Shown here: piece by piece, positions 1-5,120 of the stretch
Position numbering within the stretch: position 1 is the stretch's first letter
Layout: every line of letters starts with the position of its first letter
Source of the DNA: an uncultured Haemophilus sp.
Lineage (GTDB): Bacteria > Pseudomonadota > Gammaproteobacteria > Enterobacterales > Pasteurellaceae
NCBI GenBank assembly: GCA_902481695.1
Contig: CABSXY010000142.1
Span: forward strand, 1 to 5,167
DNA: 5,167 bases
Direction: 5' to 3'
Position numbers and translations under genes: made by a program
Notes under the pieces: model-generated
Database searches by the model: none
Told to the model about the DNA's origin: nothing
Seen by the model: only the letters and a program-made list of their open reading frames with translations

Positions 1-2
1 CA

Positions 3-98
3 CCAGTGTCACATAGTGATGAGTGGCTTGCAACTACACAGAAGTGGAAGAAGGAATATCCTGTAGTACAGCCAAGAAAATACTTACTAAAATATTAA
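3..98 (+). CDS. 3' end of an unidentified gene (last 31 codons)
   Basis: Reading from base 3 gives an open frame of 31 codons closed by TAA at 96-98. The peptide begins PVSHSDEWLATTQ, continues with WKKEYP and ends RKYLLKY. It looks like ordinary protein sequence: mixed, charged, with three aromatic residues in the last dozen or so positions. The other two plus frames stop early in the same stretch, which favours this one. The W-x6-WK-x-EYP pattern faintly recalls a segment of acetolactate synthase large subunits, but that family continues far beyond this point, so I do not name it. The gene runs toward the porin, so the two are convergent, with hairpins between them. The function is unknown and the 5' part lies outside the window. 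Confidence 0.5.
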   Translation, partial: PVSHSDEWLATTQKWKKEYPVVQPRKYLLKY

Positions 99-106
99 AA
101 GTAACT

Positions 107-140
107 CATAAAAAAAGCCCCTCTTTCGTAAAGAGGGGTT
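107..140 (-). terminator. Intrinsic terminator (C-rich hairpin, possibly bidirectional)
   Basis: The arms CCCCTCTTT (118-126) and AAAGAGGGG (130-138) form a perfect 9-bp stem around the loop CGT. On the minus strand the stem is followed directly by C and seven T residues (116-110), a strong intrinsic terminator. On the plus strand only TTT follows, so it is weaker there, although it sits 19 bases after the stop of the plus-strand gene. It could be a backup terminator for the porin transcript or a shared terminator of two convergent units. It may also be part of a dispersed repeat (see the direct repeats beside it). Confidence 0.75.
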
Positions 141-180
141 TGGGGAGATTTAAAAAGAGTTAGGGAGATTTAAAAAAGTT
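141..180. repeat. Two imperfect 20-base direct repeats
   Basis: Bases 141-160 and 161-180 match at 16 of 20 positions and share the core GGGAGATTTAAAAA. A decayed third unit may start at 181 (GAGGATATTCAAA). The repeats directly follow the C-rich hairpin, and GGGG recurs in the hairpin arm and in the first unit, so hairpin and repeats look like one element. Nothing here codes for protein. It could be a small dispersed extragenic repeat or a local duplication. Confidence 0.55.
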
Positions 181-192
181 GAGGATATTCAA

Positions 193-221
193 ACAAAAAG
201 GCGAACCTTTCGATTCGCCTT
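193..221 (-). terminator. Intrinsic terminator of the porin gene
   Basis: On the minus strand the arms AAGGCGAA (221-214) and TTCGCCTT (205-198) form a perfect 8-bp stem with an 8-base loop, followed by the T-rich tail TTTGTTTG. The stem begins 24 bases after the porin TAA stop, the usual place for a rho-independent terminator. The plus-strand tail, TCTAAGATT, is poor, so the direction is minus. Confidence 0.85.
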
Positions 222-245
222 CTAAGATTCTTATCTAATCAAAGA

Positions 246-1289
246 TTAGAAGAATACACGCATACCTACACCGATAGCTCTGTCTTTAACTTTACCATCG
301 TAAGAATCGTTAACGTACTCTTTAGTAGTCACATATTTGCCTTCTACAAATAATACCACTTGTTTATGAAGTTTGTAGTCTGCACCAAGTAAGAAACCGT
401 GAGTTTTATCTTTATCAGCTTCGCCTTTTACGCGTTCATATAGGTAGTTACCATATACTTGAGATGCTGGAGTTACTTGATATGCAAAACCTGGAGATAC
501 ATAGAATTTATTTGTTTTTGCATCATCAAATTTCACATGTGCATAACCAAAATCACCAGTTAATTTGAAATCACCGAATTTATAGCCTAATGATGCTAAG
601 AAACCATCTACACGGTGTTTATATGTTGCATTAGTTTCAAGGTTAGTGTGACCATAAGCGAAACGTGCATCTAAATCACCCGCTGTGTATAATGCACCGA
701 AACCATATGCATTTTTAAGACCTGGGTTAAGCGCTCTACCTTTATCATTATGACGTTGACCGAAGTTGTAGTTTGCACTTAATTGTAAACCTTCGATACC
801 TTTATAGTCATAACGTACTACACCAGTACCTGAAGTTGGGATATATTTACCTTTTGGAATGAAACCATATTCATAGTCATTTGCTTGAGTTAAATCATCT
901 GCGATAGTTAATTGACGACCGAATGTGATGTCACCAGTCGCTTTGCTACCTAAACCTACGTAAGCACGTTTAGCATAAAGGCTACCGAATTGGTCACGAG
1001 ATTCTGTATCATCAAAACGGAATTCTAAACGACCTAACGCATAGAAATCGTTATCTAAGTTGTGTTTCACTGTGATACCGAAACGTGAACCTGCGTTACG
1101 TAAAGCGGAATTTGCAGTTTTCTTTGAATTACCTGCCGCGTCATACGTTTTAGCATCCGCTTTTTCTAAGATTAAACGAAGAGAACCGTTTAATTCAACT
1201 TTAGTACCTTCGTTGTCGTAAACTACTGCTGCGTTTGCTGCTGAAGCGGCAAATGCAGAAACAATTAATGCTGCTAGTGTCTTTTTCAT
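246..1289 (-). CDS. OmpP2-like outer-membrane general porin
   Basis: This 347-residue protein is predicted to be a trimeric beta-barrel porin that lets small hydrophilic solutes cross the outer membrane. Residues 1-20 are a Sec signal peptide (MKKTLAALIV, then a hydrophobic stretch ending ANA), with cleavage before AVVYDNEGT, leaving about 327 mature residues. The body alternates aromatic and polar residues as in a 16-strand barrel. The segment PKGKYIPTSGTGVVRYDYKG matches the loop-3 constriction region of H. influenzae OmpP2 (YIPTSG...KGI.GL) as I remember it. The C-terminus is phenylalanine, the Bam recognition signal. The start is well set: AAGGA lies 9 bases upstream and the signal peptide begins at this Met. 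The protein is shorter than H. influenzae P2 and differs in its loops, so it is a homologue rather than P2 itself; I give no symbol. It is a separate transcription unit with its own promoter and terminator. Confidence 0.93.
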   Translation of the reverse strand: MKKTLAALIVSAFAASAANAAVVYDNEGTKVELNGSLRLILEKADAKTYDAAGNSKKTANSALRNAGSRFGITVKHNLDNDFYALGRLEFRFDDTESRDQFGSLYAKRAYVGLGSKATGDITFGRQLTIADDLTQANDYEYGFIPKGKYIPTSGTGVVRYDYKGIEGLQLSANYNFGQRHNDKGRALNPGLKNAYGFGALYTAGDLDARFAYGHTNLETNATYKHRVDGFLASLGYKFGDFKLTGDFGYAHVKFDDAKTNKFYVSPGFAYQVTPASQVYGNYLYERVKGEADKDKTHGFLLGADYKLHKQVVLFVEGKYVTTKEYVNDSYDGKVKDRAIGVGMRVFF

Positions 1290-1298
1290 AATTGTTAT

Positions 1299-1303
1299 TC
1301 CTT
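1299..1303 (-). promoter_or_regulatory. Ribosome binding site of the porin gene
   Basis: On the minus strand AAGGA is followed by nine bases (ATAACAATT, an A/U-rich spacer) and then the ATG. This is a strong, well-spaced Shine-Dalgarno sequence, as expected for a highly expressed porin. Confidence 0.85.
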
Positions 1304-1325
1304 TTGGTTGTTACCTATGATTTTT

Positions 1326-1358
1326 GATTGAAACAATTTTTCATAAAAAAGTTCAATC
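1326..1358 (-). promoter_or_regulatory. Hairpin in the porin mRNA leader
   Basis: On the minus strand GATTGAA (1358-1352) pairs perfectly with TTCAATC (1332-1326). Inside, C can pair with G past a bulged T, and TTTTT pairs with AAAAA around ATG, which could lengthen the stem. If transcription starts near 1371, the stem sits close to the 5' end of the leader and well upstream of the ribosome site. A 5' stem of this kind could stabilise the mRNA, as in enterobacterial ompA leaders; that role is inference. There is no U-tract directly after it, so it is not a terminator. Confidence 0.45.
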
Positions 1359-1377
1359 TCCGAAATAGACGCCGCAA

Positions 1378-1405
1378 ATATTACAAAATAAACTTATAGT
1401 GTCAA
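1378..1405 (-). promoter_or_regulatory. Sigma-70 promoter of the porin gene
   Basis: A perfect -35 box TTGACA lies at 1405-1400. After 16 bases comes TAATAT (1383-1378, 4 of 6 matches to TATAAT). The alternative is AATATT at 1382-1377, with 17-base spacing and a TGn extended -10. Either choice puts the transcription start near 1370-1373 and gives an mRNA leader of about 80 bases. A perfect -35 suggests strong basal activity, probably raised by the CRP-like site upstream. Confidence 0.7.
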
Positions 1406-1419
1406 TGGGAGGAACCGAA

Positions 1420-1437
1420 CCAATTTTCTAAAATTGG
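1420..1437. promoter_or_regulatory. 18-base perfect palindrome upstream of the porin promoter
   Basis: CCAATTTTCTAAAATTGG has 8-base arms that are exact reverse complements around a 2-base centre. It lies 14 bases upstream of the -35 box and its right arm overlaps the left half of the CRP-like site. A symmetric site here suggests a dimeric DNA-binding regulator that could compete or cooperate with CRP. I do not recognise the regulator. Chance is possible in AT-rich DNA, though GG/CC ends make it less likely. Confidence 0.4.
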
Positions 1438-1452
1438 ATCAAGATCACATTT
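1431..1452. promoter_or_regulatory. CRP (cAMP receptor protein) binding site
   Basis: The 22 bases match the symmetric E. coli CRP consensus at 19 positions. The right half, GATCACATTT, is perfect. The left half reads TTGGATC where the consensus has TGTGATC. The perfect half reads TGTGA on the minus strand with T at the sixth core position, which is the canonical class rather than the Sxy-dependent CRP-S (competence) class that carries C there. The centre at 1441.5 lies about 70 bases upstream of the predicted porin start, close to a class I activator position (-71.5). This supports cAMP-CRP activation of the porin when preferred sugars are scarce. Confidence 0.7.
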
Positions 1453-1555
1453 TTTGAGTAAAAAAGATTGTTTTTTGAACTAAACAATCAAGTATTTAAA
1501 ATTATTCTTACCAAAATAAGATAAAACGCTGTACAGAATTTTGGCGTATTGTAAA
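1453..1555. other. AT-rich spacer with two inverted repeats
   Basis: No gene is visible between the CRP-like site and the valS terminator. The stretch holds GATTGTTT (1466-1473) facing AAACAATC (1482-1489) across 8 bases. It also holds CCAAAAT (1511-1517) facing ATTTTGG (1538-1544), with the palindrome CTGTACAG at 1529-1536 between the arms. They could be regulator sites or curved upstream DNA; I cannot assign them to a known factor. Confidence 0.35.
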
Positions 1556-1590
1556 GAAAAAAGCGGCCAGATTTTAAATCTGACCGCTTT
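1551..1590 (-). terminator. Intrinsic terminator of valS
   Basis: On the minus strand AAAGCGGTCAGATTT (1590-1576) pairs with AAATCTGGCCGCTTT (1574-1560). All 15 positions pair if one G-U wobble is allowed, and the practical loop is about 5 bases. The tail is a run of T residues, then CTTTAC. The stem starts 13 bases after the valS stop. On the plus strand the wobble becomes a C-A mismatch, so the element is best suited to minus-strand transcripts. The AAAGCGGTC arm resembles a degenerate uptake signal; Pasteurellaceae often build terminators from such inverted pairs. Confidence 0.9.
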
Positions 1591-1603
1591 CTTTATTTAA
1601 AAA

Positions 1604-4468
1604 CTACAACGCTTCAATCGCTTTATACTGTTCTTGGATTTTTTCTAATCCAGATTGGTATTCCGCTTGTTTTTCGCGTTCTTTAGCGATAACCGCTTCT
1701 GGTGCTTTAGCCACGAAAGCTTCATTGCTAAGTTTGTTTTCGATACGTTTAACTTCGTTTTGATATTTTTCAATCTCTTTAGCTAAACGGGCAAGCTCGG
1801 CTTCTTTATTGATAAAGCCAGCCATTGGCACGAGCAATTCCGCATTGCCGACGAGTTTCGCTACCGCAAGCGGTGCGGTTTCGTTTGCGGCTAACACTTG
1901 AACGTTATCTAACTTCGCCATAGCTTTTAAAAGAGCGGTCTGTTTTTCGAGAATTTTTGCGTTTTCTGCGCTTAAATTACGGAATAACAGATCTAATCCT
2001 TTGCTTGGTGCGATGTTGCTTTCTGCACGAATATTACGTACTGCAACAATCACTTCTTTTAACCACTCAATTTCAGCTTCCGCCTCTGGATCAAAGCCGT
2101 TTTCTTCCACTTGTGGGAAAGATTGCAACATAATGCTGTCTGCAGTAATGTCCACAAATCCTTTCACTTTTTGCCAAATTTCTTCGGTAATAAATGGAAT
2201 GAGCGGGTGTGCTAAACGTAATAATTTTTCTAACACGTGAACCAAGGTTTGGCTTGCTGCACGGATTTGTGCTGCATTGCCGTTTGCAAATACTGGTTTA
2301 GTCAATTCTAAATACCAGTCGCAGAATTGGTTCCAAGTGAATTCATAAATTGCATTGGCACAAAGGTCGAAACGGTATTGGCTTAATGAATTACGGAACG
2401 TTTCCACTGTGCGGTTGAATTCCGATTGAATCCAACGATCGGCTAATGAGAATTCGATCTCGCCTTCGCTTAAATCCAATTTTTCATTCGTTAATACGAA
2501 ACGGCTTGCATTCCACAATTTGTTACAGAAGTTACGATAACCCTCTAAACGTTTCATATCCCAGTTGATGTCACGACCGTTTGAAGCCAACGCGGCTAAT
2601 GTGAAACGTAATGCGTCTGTACCGTGAGCAGCAATACCTTCAGCGAATTCTTTACGCGTTGCTTTAGCAATTTTCTCTGCTAATTGCGGCTGCATCATGT
2701 TGCCGGTACGTTTTTCAAGCAAATCTTCAAGGCTGATACCGTCGATCATGTCGATTGGATCGAGCACGTTACCTTTCGATTTTGACATTTTTTGTCCGTT
2801 TTCATCACGGATCAAGCCTGTTACGTACACGGTTTTGAATGGCACTTGTGGTTTGCCGTTTTCATCTTTCACGAAGTGCATCGTAAACATAATCATACGC
2901 GCAACCCAGAAGAAGATGATGTCGAAGCCGGTAATTAACACATCTGTCGGGTGGAACATTTTGAGCTCTTTAGTTTGCTCTGGCCAACCTAAGGTAGAGA
3001 ACGTCCATAAGCCTGATGAGAACCACGTGTCTAACACATCTTCATCTTGTTTAAGTTCAACCGTAGAATCTAAGTTATATTTTGACCGCACTTCTGCTTC
3101 GTTACGCGCAACATAAACATTGCCTTCCGCGTCATACCACGCTGGAATACGGTGTCCCCACCAAAGTTGGCGAGAGATACACCAATCTTGAATATCACGC
3201 ATCCAAGAGAAGTAAAGGTTTTCATATTGTTTCGGCACGAATTGGATTTCGCCGTCTTCCACCGCTTTAATCGCTACATCAGCAAGCGGTTTCACGCTCA
3301 CATACCATTGGTCAGTTAGCATCGGCTCGATTGGCACGCCACCACGGTCGCCATAAGGCACTTTGAGATCGTGTGGTTTAATTTCGTCTAATAAACCTAG
3401 CGCTTCAAAATCTGCCACGATTTTCTTACGGGCAGCGAAACGCTCTAAGCCACGGTAATCTGCAGGAATCGTCGCTTCATAGCCTGCAAGCGGTTTGCCA
3501 TCAGTACCGATAATTTCCGCTTCATCACGAATATCCGCATTTAAGGTTAATACGTTAACCATCGGCAAACTGTGGCGTTTACCCACTTCGTAGTCGTTAA
3601 AGTCGTGTGCTGGAGTAATTTTCACTACACCAGTACCGAATTCACGATCGACATATTCATCAGCAATAATCGGAATTTCACGATTTGCCAACGGAAGAAC
3701 CACGGTTTTACCGATTAAAGATTGATAACGTTCATCTTCAGGATGCACCGCAACCGCCGTATCGCCCAACATGGTTTCTGGACGCGTGGTTGCCACCACT
3801 AAATAATCTTTACCATCGGCGGTTTTTGCACCGTTTGCTAACGGATAGCGGAAATGCCAAAGGGAACCTTTGCTCTCTTTGTTTTCTACTTCTAAATCAG
3901 AAATTGCGGTGTGAAGTTTTGGATCCCAGTTTACTAAGCGTTTGCCACGGTAAATCAACCCTTCTTCGTGCAAACGAACAAACACTTCTTTTACCGCATT
4001 CGATAAACCATCATCCATAGTGAAACGCTCGCGTTCCCAGTCGATTGAGTTCCCTAAACGACGCATTTGTTGGCTGATTGTGCCACCAGAATAGGCTTTC
4101 CAATCCCAAATTTTGTTGATGAACGCCTCACGACCGTAATCATGGCGAGTTTTGCCTTCTTCTGCCGCGATTTTACGTTCCACCACCATTTGGGTCGCAA
4201 TACCCGCGTGGTCTGTACCCGCTTGCCATAAGGTGTTATGCCCTTCCATACGGTTAAAACGGATTAAGGTATCCATTAAGGTTTGTTGGAAAGCATGTCC
4301 CATGTGTAAGGAACCCGTTACGTTCGGTGGCGGAATCGCAATGCAATAGCTCGGCGCGTTTTCATTTTCAGACGGTTTAAAATAACCGCTCTCTTCCCAA
4401 TGTTGATAAAGGGCTTGTTCTACCGCAGACGGATTAAAACGGTCTGCCATTTCGAATTTTTGTGTCAT
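1604..4468 (-). CDS. valS: Valyl-tRNA synthetase
   Basis: ValS charges tRNA-Val with valine using ATP and edits mis-activated threonine; it is a cytoplasmic class Ia synthetase. Residue positions are for the 954-residue product. The Rossmann-fold HIGH motif is HMGH (55-58), preceded by PPPNVTGSL. The CP1 editing domain holds TTRPETMLGD (227-236) and the GTGVVKITPAHDFNDYEVG block (278-296). Then come DWCISRQLWWGHRIPAW (428-444) and KMSKS (560-564). The helical anticodon-binding domain follows (around 660-800), then a lysine/glutamate-rich C-terminal coiled coil (about 887-954). The chosen ATG begins MTQKFEMADRFNP, gives 954 residues as I recall for H. influenzae ValS, and has AGAG upstream. 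A start 14 codons earlier is possible but would lie inside the HNH gene and has no family support. Every expected part is intact. The gene is probably co-transcribed with the HNH gene and ends in its own terminator. Confidence 0.98.
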   Translation of the reverse strand: MTQKFEMADRFNPSAVEQALYQHWEESGYFKPSENENAPSYCIAIPPPNVTGSLHMGHAFQQTLMDTLIRFNRMEGHNTLWQAGTDHAGIATQMVVERKIAAEEGKTRHDYGREAFINKIWDWKAYSGGTISQQMRRLGNSIDWERERFTMDDGLSNAVKEVFVRLHEEGLIYRGKRLVNWDPKLHTAISDLEVENKESKGSLWHFRYPLANGAKTADGKDYLVVATTRPETMLGDTAVAVHPEDERYQSLIGKTVVLPLANREIPIIADEYVDREFGTGVVKITPAHDFNDYEVGKRHSLPMVNVLTLNADIRDEAEIIGTDGKPLAGYEATIPADYRGLERFAARKKIVADFEALGLLDEIKPHDLKVPYGDRGGVPIEPMLTDQWYVSVKPLADVAIKAVEDGEIQFVPKQYENLYFSWMRDIQDWCISRQLWWGHRIPAWYDAEGNVYVARNEAEVRSKYNLDSTVELKQDEDVLDTWFSSGLWTFSTLGWPEQTKELKMFHPTDVLITGFDIIFFWVARMIMFTMHFVKDENGKPQVPFKTVYVTGLIRDENGQKMSKSKGNVLDPIDMIDGISLEDLLEKRTGNMMQPQLAEKIAKATRKEFAEGIAAHGTDALRFTLAALASNGRDINWDMKRLEGYRNFCNKLWNASRFVLTNEKLDLSEGEIEFSLADRWIQSEFNRTVETFRNSLSQYRFDLCANAIYEFTWNQFCDWYLELTKPVFANGNAAQIRAASQTLVHVLEKLLRLAHPLIPFITEEIWQKVKGFVDITADSIMLQSFPQVEENGFDPEAEAEIEWLKEVIVAVRNIRAESNIAPSKGLDLLFRNLSAENAKILEKQTALLKAMAKLDNVQVLAANETAPLAVAKLVGNAELLVPMAGFINKEAELARLAKEIEKYQNEVKRIENKLSNEAFVAKAPEAVIAKEREKQAEYQSGLEKIQEQYKAIEAL
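3085..3093 (-). other. Hin-type DNA uptake signal sequence
   Basis: The minus strand reads AAGTGCGGT, the exact 9-base core of the Haemophilus uptake signal. It is followed by C, then AAAATATAA, and about ten bases later a second A/T-rich stretch, which fits the extended form of the signal. It lies inside valS and encodes part of EVRSKY. It is the only perfect core I found on either strand of the window. It assigns the organism to the Hin-type branch of Pasteurellaceae rather than the Actinobacillus pleuropneumoniae type (ACAAGCGGT). Confidence 0.88.
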
Positions 4469-4475
4469 TAAATTT

Positions 4476-4480
4476 TCTCT
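4476..4480 (-). promoter_or_regulatory. Ribosome binding site of valS
   Basis: On the minus strand AGAGA is followed by seven bases (AAATTTA) and the ATG at 4468. It is a modest Shine-Dalgarno match, but it fixes the start at 4468 rather than the upstream ATG at 4510. It abuts the tandem stop codons TAA TAG of the HNH gene, so ribosomes ending the HNH frame release on top of the valS initiation region, a layout that allows translational coupling. Confidence 0.6.
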
Positions 4481-4481
4481 A

Positions 4482-5120
4482 TTATCTGTAATAATTAAGT
4501 AATTGTTCAAAGGTAATGTCTATTTTACATTCTCGTAATACATCAACTCTTTCATCGTATAACTTTTGAAGTATTTCTTTTTTATCTTCATATCTTCCAT
4601 AGTGTAAAAGATTATGACAGTGGCTACATAGTGAAACTACATTTTCTTCAATATCTAAGGAATACTCAAAATCATTATGTTCTGATAATGGTATTAAGTG
4701 GTGTGCTTCTGTATAATATATTTCATCACATCCCTTTCTCAGAAAAACCCTATCAGATTCATCATATTCACATAAAAAGCGGGCTCTTATTAAAGCATTT
4801 CTTGCGACATTAATATCTCTTTTATATGCGGATGAAATTATTCTTAAATCTTTATTATCTTTTTCTTTAGGTATTTCATTCCATTTAAAATCTTTATCAT
4901 GACTCAATAAAATCTCAGAGTTTAGATCATTTTTTTCTATCTCACTATATTCATCAAGTATTCTATGCTTGTTTTTTTTATAATTAACAAGTTCCTTAAT
5001 ATACTTATGAACATTACTAAATGCATCTCTATTACTCGAATCAGAATCATAAACAGTATAATTATCTTCAGATAATTTTGAATTAAATTCTTTCCCTTGT
5101 AGATTGAAATATCTATGCAT
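4482..5120 (-). CDS. HNH endonuclease, restriction-enzyme-like
   Basis: This 212-residue protein has a clear C-terminal HNH nuclease module. FLCEYD (115-120) opens it, followed by C131. TEAHHLIPL (137-145) carries the catalytic histidine pair H140/H141, N160 is the central Asn, and LCSHCHNLLHYG (164-175) carries C165, C168, H169 and H173, likely zinc ligands and metal-binding His. The tail KEILQKLYDERVD...ITFEQLLNYY resembles the end of HNH proteins of the restriction type as I know them. Residues 1-95 are rich in Asn, Asp, Lys and Ser and match no domain I recognise. Composition is foreign-looking: one sampled 60-base line (4861-4920) is 25% G+C against 52% for a valS line. The only methionine is the first residue, so the ATG start is forced unless a non-ATG codon is used; the nearest GAG is too close to be a good ribosome site. 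An in-frame TAG lies three codons upstream, so a longer ancestral gene is possible. It ends with TAA TAG, 13 bases before valS. Defence is likely but unproven; a homing-type nuclease is less likely. Confidence 0.82.
   Translation of the reverse strand: MHRYFNLQGKEFNSKLSEDNYTVYDSDSSNRDAFSNVHKYIKELVNYKKNKHRILDEYSEIEKNDLNSEILLSHDKDFKWNEIPKEKDNKDLRIISSAYKRDINVARNALIRARFLCEYDESDRVFLRKGCDEIYYTEAHHLIPLSEHNDFEYSLDIEENVVSLCSHCHNLLHYGRYEDKKEILQKLYDERVDVLRECKIDITFEQLLNYYR

Noticed and set aside
141..190. Short CRISPR-like array
   Set aside because: The units are contiguous 20-base direct repeats with no spacers and no cas genes nearby.
1325..1338. FNR site at TTGATTGAAACAAT
   Set aside because: The first half fits TTGAT but the second half matches ATCAA at only two of five positions.
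1529..1536. CTGTACAG as a LexA (SOS) box
   Set aside because: LexA sites need CTGT and ACAG separated by about eight bases; here they are adjacent.
1861..1880. Second uptake signal around AAGCGGTGCGGT in valS, and another at 2407-2415
   Set aside because: They match the Hin core at only part of the nine positions; the rest is explained by coding sequence.
2001..4349. Several plus-strand open frames of 62-139 codons opposite valS
   Set aside because: They are antisense shadows of a strongly conserved gene, with no ribosome sites or recognisable protein character.
4469..4510. A 14-codon N-terminal extension of ValS from the ATG at 4510
   Set aside because: It lies inside the HNH gene in another frame, lacks family support, and the internal start has a ribosome site and gives the expected 954 residues.
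4474..4515. Promoter for valS (TTGAAC, 18 bases, GATAAT)
   Set aside because: The start would fall only a few bases before the ATG and remove the ribosome site; both boxes are imperfect and the DNA is AT-rich.
4631..4813. 60-codon plus-strand frame opposite the HNH gene
   Set aside because: It overlaps the conserved HNH motif region antisense and shows no domain or initiation signal.
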